A stretch of DNA of 16,220 bases from DAOUKH01 sp034420775 (lineage in GTDB: Bacteria; Chloroflexota; Dehalococcoidia; SHYB01). The position numbers and the translations under genes were made by a program. The notes beneath the pieces are model-generated. The model had not been told where the DNA came from. It was given only the letters and a program-made list of their open reading frames with translations, and did not search any database. Shown here one piece after another: positions 1 through 7,111 of the stretch; the first letter of the stretch is position 1; every line of letters starts with the position of its first letter. The stretch is from the NCBI GenBank assembly GCA_034420775.1, contig DAOUKZ010000142.1, forward strand, positions 1-16,220, given 5' to 3'.

Positions 1-848
1 CTCACGTCCCAGTGCGCCACCTCGACGTTGTCATTGATGTTGTACTCCCGGTTGATCAGGACGGCGCTAGGGTTCCCTTGGCCGTACTGGTGGGCCAAGC
101 GGTTCGCCTGGCAGTACGCCGAACCCCACCCCAGCACGAAGCCGATAAGCTGGGTCAACGTGAGCGGCCCCTTGATCAGTGGCGGGACGACGTCACCCGC
201 CTCGACGTCCTCCCAGTAGAGCGGCTCGGCTCCCCGCCGGCGGACGCGCTCCTCCTCGTAGCCGCGCTCGATGGCCTCGATCTCGGCGTCGGTGTAGCGG
301 TAGGGCTCCATCTCGCCGTACTTGGCCCGTCCCCGCGCCGCCTCCCGCTCGTAGTTGAAGCGGAGAATAACGTAGGACGCGACCAGCTCGCCGTCCTGGT
401 TGTAGTAGGTGTTGCGGTCGACCTGCTCGTACGCCGTGCCGCCGAACGCGCTGGGCCGCTCCCGGATGGAGTCCATGCGGAACACCGAGCGGAGCGTGTC
501 TCCCAATCGCACCGGCCGGTGGAGCTCCCACCGGTCGGCGGCCCACAGGCCGAAGAGGCCGGGAAGCGGCCCCCGCCGAAATCCGTCCTCGGCCGTGAAG
601 CCCTTGTTCGAGAAGACGTCGGGGAAGGTCGGCGGCGCGATCAGGCCCCCGTACGGCGAGCCCGCCGCGTAGGCGTCGTCGAGGTAGAGCGGGTTGTCGT
701 CGCCCACGCCCTCGGCGAAGTGGCGGATCGCGTCGCGGGTCGCCTCGCTGATCCAGCCCTCGCACTCGTACTCCAGCCCGACGTGCCGCCGGTAGAAGTC
801 GAGCATCTCCGGCGTCGCCTCGCCGCGCTCCCACTCGAACGCCGCCAT
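1..848 (-). CDS. MaoC-like (double hotdog) acyl dehydratase, partial
   Basis: Probable hotdog-fold acyl-CoA dehydratase/hydratase with a MaoC N-terminal-type domain. It is open at the left window edge, so about 282 residues are visible and the C-terminus is missing. The N-terminal module carries the family signature GDDNPLYLDD (about residues 49-58) followed by SPYGG and IAPPTFP (about 64-75). Active MaoC hydratases have a His where this has Tyr, so the first module may be the non-catalytic half of a two-hotdog protein. The second module begins near DVEAGDVVPPL. The upstream lactonase gene stops at 856. Two starts are possible: ATG at 854, one base after that stop, or ATG at 848, which has AGGA five bases upstream. 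I prefer 848. It is the last visible gene of the minus-strand cluster and is probably translationally coupled. The substrate is unknown. Confidence 0.8.
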   Translation of the reverse strand, partial: MAAFEWERGEATPEMLDFYRRHVGLEYECEGWISEATRDAIRHFAEGVGDDNPLYLDDAYAAGSPYGGLIAPPTFPDVFSNKGFTAEDGFRRGPLPGLFGLWAADRWELHRPVRLGDTLRSVFRMDSIRERPSAFGGTAYEQVDRNTYYNQDGELVASYVILRFNYEREAARGRAKYGEMEPYRYTDAEIEAIERGYEEERVRRRGAEPLYWEDVEAGDVVPPLIKGPLTLTQLIGFVLGWGSAYCQANRLAHQYGQGNPSAVLINREYNINDNVEVAHWDV

Positions 849-855
849 CGCCATC

Positions 856-1689
856 CTACCGGTCGGGGAAGAGCTTCATGCCCGGCGTATGCCATGGGAC
901 AGTGCTCACCCGGTTCAGGCCCGACTCGCAGATGTAGAGCGTCGAGAAGTCGGGCCCGCCGAAGGCAAGGTTGGTGAGACGCGCGTCCAGGGGTTCGATG
1001 GAGTCGATGCGCTTCCCGGCGGCGTCGAAGACAGTCACCGCCCCGCCGAAGTGGCCGCAGACCAGCAGGTTGCCCGCCGCGTCGAATGCGAAGCCGTCGG
1101 GGAGGTGCCCCTCCGGCAGCTGCGCGTGCTTGCGGCGCTCGCCGATCTTCCCCGGCGACCTGATCTCGTGCGCCCACACGATGCCCGAAACCGTCTCGGC
1201 GACGAGCAGCGTTCCGCCGTCGTCGCTGATGCCGATGCCGTTCGGAAAGGCGTAGTCCGTGGCGATACGGCTGAGCTCCCTATCGCTCGAAAAGAAATAG
1301 ACGTGCCCCGGCTGCCGGTCCCTCCGCAGGCTGCCGTGCGGGTCGGTGAAGTAGAGGTTGCCCTCGGCGTCGAAGACGAGGTCGTTGCAGCCACCGAACG
1401 ACGGGTCCTCGATGATGCGCTCGGTTGTCCCCGCTTCCAGGTCGATGCGCTCCACCCAGCCCGGGTGCTCCGGCCCACCGTTGTTGGTGACCCAGAGCGC
1501 GCCATCCGGGCCGATGGTGGCGCCGTTGGGAACGCCGCCGGTCTCGCACAGCGTCGATACCACGCCATCGGGGGTGATCCGCGAGACCCGCTCCCCGGCG
1601 AGTTCCACGACGTACAGATTCCCGTCGCGGTCGAAGGCGGGCCCTTCGGGAAACTCAAGGTCCTCTGCAAAGACTTCAACGTCGGGCAT
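856..1689 (-). CDS. SMP-30/gluconolactonase/LRE family protein
   Basis: A 277-aa six-bladed beta-propeller hydrolase of the SMP-30/gluconolactonase family, likely a cytoplasmic metal-dependent lactonase (no signal peptide seen). The divalent-metal ligands known for the family are all in place: Glu15 in FPEGPAFD, Asn150 in FPNGIGIS and Asp198 in PDGFAFD. Asn102 in CNDLVFD matches the substrate-side residue. Blade repeats such as DRDGNLYV, DAEGNLYF and DAAGNLLV recur, and the C-terminal LTNLAFGGPD-STLYI motif is typical. Length matches the family. ATG start with GGAGG six bases upstream. It sits 32 bp after the VOC gene and is directly followed by the MaoC gene. Next to a flavin monooxygenase, a role in opening a lactone made by Baeyer-Villiger-type oxidation is attractive but inferred. 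Confidence 0.9.
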   Translation of the reverse strand: MPDVEVFAEDLEFPEGPAFDRDGNLYVVELAGERVSRITPDGVVSTLCETGGVPNGATIGPDGALWVTNNGGPEHPGWVERIDLEAGTTERIIEDPSFGGCNDLVFDAEGNLYFTDPHGSLRRDRQPGHVYFFSSDRELSRIATDYAFPNGIGISDDGGTLLVAETVSGIVWAHEIRSPGKIGERRKHAQLPEGHLPDGFAFDAAGNLLVCGHFGGAVTVFDAAGKRIDSIEPLDARLTNLAFGGPDFSTLYICESGLNRVSTVPWHTPGMKLFPDR

Positions 1690-1721
1690 GGGGCGCCTCC
1701 GTTCCGGCGTGCTTGGCTCGG

Positions 1722-2162
1722 TCAGACGACCTTGCTCACGTCCTCGCGCCAAGGCTCCCAGTCCGCGCTCATGGGGCTGTCCGACGCGTCCCATTGGCGC
1801 ACCTCGATGACGAGGCCGCTCGGGTCCCGTATCACCGCCTGGCGCCCCCCGAACGAGAAGCCCCGCGCCGGCTCGTTCACCACCTCGACGCCGTTCGCCT
1901 TGAAGCGCGCCACTGCCGCGTCGAGGTCGTCCACCGAAAGGCCGATGGGGCGCGCTTCGGTGCCCTTGAACTCCCCGTCGTGGGCCGGCTGCACCAGCTC
2001 GATCATCACCTCGCCGAGGCCGACATAGCTCAGCTGCCGTTCGCCGCCCGGTCCGAACCGCACCCGGCGCAGCAGCCTGAACCCAAGGACCTCCGTGTAG
2101 AAATCGATGCTCGCGTCCATGTCCTTCGCGACGACGTGTACGTGGTCGAGACGCTTGATCAT
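1722..2162 (-). CDS. VOC family (glyoxalase/dioxygenase-like) protein
   Basis: A 146-aa vicinal-oxygen-chelate protein with two beta-alpha-beta-beta-beta modules: IKRLDHVHVVAKDMDASIDF, then IGLSVDDLDAAVARF and IRDPSGLVIEV. Candidate metal ligands are His7, Glu55 (MIELV) and Glu120 (VIEV). Where the second module usually starts with His before the hydrophobic strand, this protein has Pro72 (RPIGL). The metal site may therefore be incomplete or differently built. Family members include glyoxalase I, methylmalonyl-CoA epimerase and extradiol dioxygenases, and this one cannot be assigned among them. The start ATG has GGGAGG five bases upstream. It lies 42 bp downstream of the LLM oxygenase and 32 bp upstream of the lactonase, on the same strand. 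Confidence 0.85.
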   Translation of the reverse strand: MIKRLDHVHVVAKDMDASIDFYTEVLGFRLLRRVRFGPGGERQLSYVGLGEVMIELVQPAHDGEFKGTEARPIGLSVDDLDAAVARFKANGVEVVNEPARGFSFGGRQAVIRDPSGLVIEVRQWDASDSPMSADWEPWREDVSKVV

Positions 2163-2204
2163 CGGAGCCTCCCTGGAGTCCGGCGCCTCTGTGCGCCGGC
2201 CGCG

Positions 2205-3233
2205 TTACAGCTTGGCGGCGACTTCCTCGGCGAAGAGCTTCATCGAGCGCATGACCTTCTCCTGCGCGACCCCGCCGAAGCCGAAGTTGCCGCCGAAGTA
2301 GGCGACGCCGTGTTCGTCCCGCAGCTCCCGCAGTTGGCCCAAGACCCGCTCCGGCGTGCCGAAGAAGGCGCAACGCTCGTGGAAGTCCTCGTAGCGGGTC
2401 TCCGGCGGTTGCCCCAGCGCGAACCAGTCTTCGAGCGACCCGCCCCGGCCCTGGTTTCGCGCGACCTGCCATTCCAGGCACGACCACACCCACTCCAACT
2501 GGGCCTCCGTGTCCTGCCGCACCTGCTCCTCCGACTCCCCCACGTAGACGTAGCGGAAGAAAGGAACGTCGGCGGAGTCGACCGGCTTGCCCGCCTTCCG
2601 CGCCATCTCGAGGTAGGTGCGGTGCTGCTCGATGGCGGCGTCCGTATCGGGGAGGACGCCGACCATGAAGCCAATGCCGCGGTCTATCGCCGCCTGTACG
2701 CTCGCCGGGTTTCGCACCGCGGCGTAGACGGGCGGGTGGGGCTGCTGCACCGGCCGCAGCGGCAAACTCATCTCTTCTACCTCGTAGAAGGCGCCCTTGT
2801 GCGAGTAGACCGGCGTGGTCCACAGGCCCAGCACCATGTCCAACACTTCCTTCATGCGCTCGCGGCTCTCCTCGCGAGAGATCCCGAACCCGTCGAGTTC
2901 CACCGTGCCGCCGCTTCCCACGCCAAAATCGAGCCGCCCGTTGCTCAACACGTCGAGCATTGCCGTCTCTTCGGCCACGTGGACCGGGTGGCGAATGGGC
3001 GCGACGGTCACCGCCGTCCCCAACCGGATCCGCGACGTACGCGCCGCGAGATGCGTCGCCAGCATCAACGACGAAGTCGCCAGCCCGTACCGCGAAAAGT
3101 GGTGCTCGGCGAACCACGCCGCCTCGAATCCAAGCTCCTCGGCGAACTGCACTTCTTCCGTGGTCTCCTCGAAGACCTGCGCGGGGGTCTGCCCTCCGGG
3201 CCAGGGCACGTGATGAAAGATGGCGTACTTCAC
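2205..3233 (-). CDS. LLM class flavin-dependent monooxygenase
   Basis: A 342-aa luciferase-like TIM-barrel oxidoreductase that would use reduced FMN and O2. Recognisable family blocks are FEAAWFAEHHFSRYG (EHHF at 43-46), TSRIRLGTAVTVAPIRHPVHVAEE, DVLSNGRLDFGVGSG and HPPVYAAVRNPASV. The C-terminal tail GGNFGFGGV...MRSMKLFAEEV is also typical. Length is normal for the family. The start codon is GTG, with AGGAA seven bases upstream, ten bases after the stop of the deacetylase-fold gene. Family members include alkanal, alkane, type II Baeyer-Villiger and sulfonate monooxygenases. Sequence alone does not select among them, but adjacency to an SMP-30 lactonase favours ring or ketone oxygenation (inference). 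Expansions of this family are known from SAR202-type Chloroflexota. Confidence 0.92.
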   Translation of the reverse strand: MKYAIFHHVPWPGGQTPAQVFEETTEEVQFAEELGFEAAWFAEHHFSRYGLATSSLMLATHLAARTSRIRLGTAVTVAPIRHPVHVAEETAMLDVLSNGRLDFGVGSGGTVELDGFGISREESRERMKEVLDMVLGLWTTPVYSHKGAFYEVEEMSLPLRPVQQPHPPVYAAVRNPASVQAAIDRGIGFMVGVLPDTDAAIEQHRTYLEMARKAGKPVDSADVPFFRYVYVGESEEQVRQDTEAQLEWVWSCLEWQVARNQGRGGSLEDWFALGQPPETRYEDFHERCAFFGTPERVLGQLRELRDEHGVAYFGGNFGFGGVAQEKVMRSMKLFAEEVAAKL

Positions 3234-3243
3234 AGACGGGTTC

Positions 3244-4191
3244 CTAGAACGCGGCGTACCGGCGCGCCGACGCGTACCAGTCTACGATTTCCAAGCCCGT
3301 CGCTGCCCACACGCCGCCCGACGACTCCATATGCGCTAGCGCCGCGTCGAGCCGCCCGATGCGGAACGCCTGGCCGGTGAGCCAAGGATGCAGGTTGAGC
3401 ACGAGCAGCCGCCCGTTGCGCTCCCCTTCTTGCCGCAATCGGTCATACGTTTCGGTGATCATGCGCGACCACCGCCCCACCTCGATACGCCGGTCCCACA
3501 TGGCCTCGACGTCGTCGAGGGGGAAGGTCACCGGCAGCGCGTAGAGCTCGCCCTCGGGCACGTGCATCCGGTAGGGTTGCTCGTCGTTGACCCAATCGCA
3601 GACGTAGCGGATGCCCGCCTCCGCGAGCAGTTGGGGCGTGCGCCTCGATTCGCCGTACTCCGGGCTCAGCCAGCCTGTGGGCCGCTTGCCCGCCGCCTCC
3701 GTCAGCGCCTCCAACGACTCGGCGATGTAGCCGCGCTCCTCGGCTTCGTCCATCCCGCCGGTGATCATCCGGCTGACCGAGACCCCGTGCCCGATGATCT
3801 CGGCGCCCAACTCCAGGCAATGCTTCACCAGGAACGGATAGTTCCGCGCCGTAAGCGCGTCCATGGCCACGGTCGGCGTGATGCCGTGGCGCTGAAGGGC
3901 TTCGAAGATGCGGAACACGCCCACGCGATGCCCGTACTCCCGGTGCGACCAGCGGGTCACGTCCGGATGTGGCCGGTTGCCGTAGCCCCCCGACAGCGTG
4001 GGCGAGACGTACGACCCCTCCGGCTTCCGCCATTCCAGGTGCTCCAGCGTGACGATGACACAGAGGGCCACCGGGGCGTCTTCGGGCCACCGCAGACCGG
4101 CGCTGCGCGGGTTGAGCGCGCGGTAGTCGTAGTGCCCGTGGTCGGGGCCCGTGCCAAGCTCGGGCACGACGTAGTCGCGGTCCGGACTCAT
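3244..4191 (-). CDS. polysaccharide deacetylase-fold hydrolase, PuuE-like (copy A)
   Basis: A 315-aa protein of the carbohydrate esterase 4/polysaccharide deacetylase fold, of the PuuE-allantoinase-like type rather than classic NodB. The NodB Asp-Asp pair is absent; the matching strand reads VTLEHLEW (Glu50-His51). The second-motif region is EIIGHGVS (His135). Later motifs are SPEYGESRRTP (177-186), VCDWVNDEQP and LNLHPWLTGQAFRI (His268). There is no signal peptide, so a cytosolic small-molecule substrate is more likely than a polysaccharide. The start ATG overlaps the stop of the upstream paralogue (ATGA), with GAGG seven bases upstream, indicating translational coupling. An in-frame extension further upstream exists but lies inside the paralogue, so it was not used. 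PuuE is a known member that opens allantoin; cyclic-imide or amide hydrolysis here is inferred. Confidence 0.85.
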   Translation of the reverse strand: MSPDRDYVVPELGTGPDHGHYDYRALNPRSAGLRWPEDAPVALCVIVTLEHLEWRKPEGSYVSPTLSGGYGNRPHPDVTRWSHREYGHRVGVFRIFEALQRHGITPTVAMDALTARNYPFLVKHCLELGAEIIGHGVSVSRMITGGMDEAEERGYIAESLEALTEAAGKRPTGWLSPEYGESRRTPQLLAEAGIRYVCDWVNDEQPYRMHVPEGELYALPVTFPLDDVEAMWDRRIEVGRWSRMITETYDRLRQEGERNGRLLVLNLHPWLTGQAFRIGRLDAALAHMESSGGVWAATGLEIVDWYASARRYAAF

Positions 4192-5111
4192 GGCGTCGCC
4201 TCTTCCAGCAGCCGCGCCGCGTGCTCCACCGCCGCATCGTAGTAGTGCTCCAGGTAGTAGCGCGCGATCTCGTCCGTCGTCGCCTGCCACACACCGTCGT
4301 GCGACAGGATGTAGTCGAGAATCTCCTCCAGATAGCCGATCCGGTGCGGCCTGCCGATCATGAACGGGTGGATGGCGATGCACATCAGCCGGCCGTTCTC
4401 CTCCCCCTCCCGGTACAGCTGGTCGAACTGCGCCTTGCACGACTCCGCGAAGTAGTCCGCCTCGAAGTGCGCGCTCATCATCGGGACGTCGTTCAACTCG
4501 CCGGTATAGGGGATGCAGAGGAACTTGCCGCCGCTCCGCACCTTAATCGGGACGGGGTGGTCGTCGAACTTCCAGTCGGTTTGATAGAGGAAACCCGCCT
4601 CCTGCAGCAGGTCGGGCGTCCGCTCCGTATTCGACGCGCCCGGCCCCGACTGCGCGACGATCTCCCGCCCATTCGTCAGCCGGCGGAACGCGGCCCGGAT
4701 TTCCTGGTAGAACTCCCGCTCCTCCCCCTCGTTGAAGTCGGTGATGGCGCGGGTGTTGTAGAAGCCGTGATTCACGAACGTCCAGTCCCGCTCCAGCATC
4801 GCCTCCGCGACGTCGGGGAAGTGCGACAGCACACCGATGTTCAGCGTCGTCGAGCACTTCACCCGGTAGCGGTCGAGCACGTCGAGCATGCGCCAGAACC
4901 CGACCCGGTTCCCGTAGTCCCGCAGCGAATACTGCTGCACGTCCGGGTGCGGCGTGCGCGGCCAAGGGTTGAACGGCGCCGACGGCGGCAGGTACTCATA
5001 GTGCTCGACGTTCGGCGCGACCCACAGCGCCACCCGCGCCCCGTTAGGCCAGCGCACGATCGGCCGGTCGATCATCGGCAGGTAGTCGAAGCGGTTCGGT
5101 TCGAGTGCCAT
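4188..5111 (-). CDS. polysaccharide deacetylase-fold hydrolase, PuuE-like (copy B)
   Basis: A 307-aa paralogue of the following gene, with the same motif order. VAPNVEHYEY (Glu36-His37) stands in place of the NodB Asp-Asp. Then come HPDVQQYSLRDYGNRVG, TFVNHGFYNT (His115), SGPGASNTERTPDLLQEAG, QTDWKFDDHP and AIAIHPFMIGRPHRI (His248). The two copies share HPDV...YG-RVG, TP-LL-EAG and HP...G...RI blocks but differ widely between them, so the duplication is old. They may form a hetero-oligomer or act on successive intermediates (inference). The ATG start has no clear Shine-Dalgarno, and the gene starts 21 bp after the epimerase stop, which suggests translation helped by the upstream gene. The stop overlaps the next start by 4 bp. 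No signal peptide or membrane segment is seen. Confidence 0.85.
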   Translation of the reverse strand: MALEPNRFDYLPMIDRPIVRWPNGARVALWVAPNVEHYEYLPPSAPFNPWPRTPHPDVQQYSLRDYGNRVGFWRMLDVLDRYRVKCSTTLNIGVLSHFPDVAEAMLERDWTFVNHGFYNTRAITDFNEGEEREFYQEIRAAFRRLTNGREIVAQSGPGASNTERTPDLLQEAGFLYQTDWKFDDHPVPIKVRSGGKFLCIPYTGELNDVPMMSAHFEADYFAESCKAQFDQLYREGEENGRLMCIAIHPFMIGRPHRIGYLEEILDYILSHDGVWQATTDEIARYYLEHYYDAAVEHAARLLEEATP

Positions 5112-5132
5112 GGTGATGGTGGCGGGGCGGGC

Positions 5133-6083
5133 CTAGCCCAACTCTCCAACCTCCTTCGCGGCTTGGACCTCGCCGAGGTAGTCTTCCAGCCCCTGCTCCA
5201 ACGTGTACGAGGGCTCGAACCCCAGCTCCTCTCGCAGCCGCCGCGCACTCACCAGCCGCAGTGAGTCCTCCAGTTCGCTACTCACTTCGATCGACGCGTC
5301 GGGCAGGAGCGCCCGGGCGTGTGCGGTATAGTCGCCCACCGGCCTCCGCTCCGCCGCCATGTTGAAGACCCTATGCTCCGGCGTGGGGGCGTTGAGGGCA
5401 CAGCTCCATGCCTTCGCAGCATCCTTCACGTAGATCCAGTCGACCATCATCTCGTCCGGCGGCATCACGATCGGCTGGCCCAGCGCCGCGAACTCGGGCC
5501 GCACCATGAAGTGCTGCCGTGCCGTGCCGTACCGCTGTCCCCGGCCCAGCCCGAAGACGGAGATCGGCCGCAGCCCGATCACGTCCATCCCGTACTGCGC
5601 GTGATACGTCTCCGCCAACTGCTCGATGAAAAGTTTCGCGGCCCCGTACAGCGTGTTGGGGACCGGTGGCGTCGTCTCGTCATGCTCCTCGTCGTCCAGC
5701 GACAGCCGGTGCCCATAGACGGCGACCGACGACGCATACACCACGCGCCGCACCCCCCGCAGCCGCGCCGCCTCGAACACGTTCGCCGTTCCCGTGCAGT
5801 TGATCTTCACCGCCCGTCGCGGACCCGCCGCGCTGCTGTCCGTGAGCAGGAAGGCCAGGTGCACCACCCGGTCCACCCCGTAGCGGTCGAGCGCCTCGAT
5901 GACCTCCGTCGGCTCCGTCACGTCCCCCTGCACCACCGTGACGCGGTCTCCCAGGTCGGCGACCCGCCTCAAGTTGAGCGACGCGTCGAACAAGACGACG
6001 TCCGCCTCGCCGTCGACCTCGACCAGGTGGCGCGCCAGATGCGAGCCCAGGAACCCCGTCCCGCCGGTTATCAGTATCGCCAT
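5133..6083 (-). CDS. NAD-dependent epimerase/dehydratase (extended SDR)
   Basis: A 316-aa extended short-chain dehydrogenase. The N-terminus MAILITGGTGFLG carries the GxxGxxG nucleotide-binding motif (residues 7-13). An acidic residue ends the second beta strand (LFDAS). The active site is VVYASSVAVYG (Ser near 118-119) with Tyr146 and Lys150 in the YxxxK motif (LYGAAK). Later blocks are GLRPISVFGLGRGQ and VDWIYVKDAAKAW. The family includes UDP-sugar epimerases, but members in catabolic operons often oxidise or epimerise small molecules or acyl-CoA-like compounds. The substrate is not assigned. It is the first gene of the minus-strand cluster, 21 bp before the deacetylase-fold pair, with a candidate promoter at 6173-6201. 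The ATG is preceded by AGGGACGGGA, giving a reasonable ribosome-binding site. Confidence 0.9.
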   Translation of the reverse strand: MAILITGGTGFLGSHLARHLVEVDGEADVVLFDASLNLRRVADLGDRVTVVQGDVTEPTEVIEALDRYGVDRVVHLAFLLTDSSAAGPRRAVKINCTGTANVFEAARLRGVRRVVYASSVAVYGHRLSLDDEEHDETTPPVPNTLYGAAKLFIEQLAETYHAQYGMDVIGLRPISVFGLGRGQRYGTARQHFMVRPEFAALGQPIVMPPDEMMVDWIYVKDAAKAWSCALNAPTPEHRVFNMAAERRPVGDYTAHARALLPDASIEVSSELEDSLRLVSARRLREELGFEPSYTLEQGLEDYLGEVQAAKEVGELG

Positions 6084-6172
6084 AGATTCCCGTCCCTGTG
6101 GCAGCGGCCGTCGGCTAGCCGGTCAAGGAAGGCAAGGCTCCCGGATTTCTCCAGACAAGCCTGCTCTGAGCA

Positions 6173-6201
6173 ATAGTAGGGATGCGCCAACCCTCCCGCA
6201 A
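6173..6201 (-). promoter_or_regulatory. candidate sigma-70-type promoter for the minus-strand catabolic cluster
   Basis: On the minus strand TTGCGG (6201-6196) and TACTAT (6178-6173) are separated by exactly 17 bases. The -10 matches consensus at five of six positions and the -35 at TTG plus little else. The predicted transcript would start near 6166, leaving a leader of about 83 bases before the epimerase ATG at 6083. The leader contains the perfect 10-bp palindrome CGGCTAGCCG (6112-6121), a possible operator. No experimental support. Confidence 0.45.
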
Positions 6202-6215
6202 CCGAATCCCACCGC

Positions 6216-6244
6216 TTGCGCCCCGCCCTGCCGCTCCGTAGAGT
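6216..6244 (+). promoter_or_regulatory. candidate promoter for crotonase-lipoprotein pair
   Basis: TTGCGC (6216-6221) and TAGAGT (6239-6244) are 17 bases apart on the plus strand. Predicted start is near 6251, giving a leader of about 48 bases before the GTG at 6299. The match to consensus is modest. It lies back-to-back with the minus-strand candidate promoter, so the two transcripts could share a regulator. Confidence 0.35.
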
Positions 6245-6298
6245 TGGCCCAGCGGCGCCGCGCCCAGGGCGGACCGCCGCAACCGGAGGACTGCAACC

Positions 6299-7111
6299 GT
6301 GGAATACAAGGACCTGATCGCGGAGCGGAACGGCCACGTCATGACCGTCACCTTCAACCGCCCCGAGACACTGAACGCTCTGTCCCAGGACATGCTCGAC
6401 TCCCAGGCCGCCGTCTGCGAGGAGATCAACCGCGACGACGAGATACGGGTCGCCGTCTTCACCGGCGCGGGCCGCGGCTTCTGCTCGGGTATCGACCTCA
6501 AGCAGACCGACTTGACGAACAGCCGCCTCGACCACCTCGAAATCAAGCCCAACTACACCGTCGTAGGAAAGATCATGGACGTCGACAAGCCCACCATCGC
6601 CGCCGTCAACGGCCCCGCCGTTGGGGGAGGCCTCGCGCTGGCGCTCGAATGCGATATCCGCATCGCCTCCGACCGCGCCACCATGTCCGCCATCTACGCC
6701 CGCATCGGCATGCCCGTCCTCGACGGCCTCGGCGACCTGCTTCCGAGAACGGTCGGCCTCTCCCGCGCGCTGGAGATGCTCTTCACCGCCGATATCCTCG
6801 GCGCCGACGAATGCGAGCGCATCGGCCTCGTCAGCCGCGTCGTGCCCCACGACGAGCTCATGCCCACCGTCTACGACCTCGCCGAGCGCATCGCCTCGCG
6901 CCCTCCCGTCGCCCTGCGTCTCACCAAGAACGTCGTCATGACCCCGCCGCGCCGCTCCTACGCCGACATGATGTTTGCCCACGCCATCGCCGTAGCCAAG
7001 AACCAGAAGGTCGCCTCCCACGACATCGCCGAGGGTGGCCGCGCCTTTGCCGAGAAGCGCACCCCCAACTTCAAGGGCCTGCTGAAGGACGACGACGGAG
7101 GCGCAACCTAG
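6299..7111 (+). CDS. crotonase-superfamily (enoyl-CoA hydratase/isomerase-like) protein
   Basis: A 270-aa crotonase-fold protein predicted to bind an acyl-CoA in the cytoplasm. The oxyanion-hole segments are clear: TGAGRGFCSGIDL (55-67) and NGPAVGGGLALALECDI (104-120). Both canonical hydratase glutamates are missing: the position in GGGCELA is Ala113 here, and the one in the QPE motif is Tyr133. Simple syn-hydration of an enoyl-CoA is therefore unlikely. Asp142 or Asp146 in VLDGLGDLLPR could act as the general acid/base, as aspartates do in isomerase-type members (inference). The start is GTG with a strong GGAGGA eight bases upstream. The stop codon shares one base with the GTG of the next gene (TAGTG), so the two are co-translated. 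Divergent from the epimerase operon. Confidence 0.88.
   Translation: MEYKDLIAERNGHVMTVTFNRPETLNALSQDMLDSQAAVCEEINRDDEIRVAVFTGAGRGFCSGIDLKQTDLTNSRLDHLEIKPNYTVVGKIMDVDKPTIAAVNGPAVGGGLALALECDIRIASDRATMSAIYARIGMPVLDGLGDLLPRTVGLSRALEMLFTADILGADECERIGLVSRVVPHDELMPTVYDLAERIASRPPVALRLTKNVVMTPPRRSYADMMFAHAIAVAKNQKVASHDIAEGGRAFAEKRTPNFKGLLKDDDGGAT

Noticed and set aside
1690..3117. Long minus-strand open frame continuing upstream of the SMP-30 gene
   Set aside because: It runs through the VOC and LLM genes in another frame and is Arg/Gly-rich low-quality sequence. The true lactonase start with GGAGG is at 1689.
1713..3380. 555-codon plus-strand open frame opposite the VOC, LLM and deacetylase-fold genes
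   Set aside because: It is antisense to genes with intact family motifs; such frames are common in high-GC DNA, and its product is Arg/His/Pro-rich without domains.
5899..7110. In-frame extension upstream of the DUF3179 lipoprotein
   Set aside because: It crosses the epimerase start and the whole crotonase gene in a different frame; the signal peptide and lipobox place the true start at 7111.
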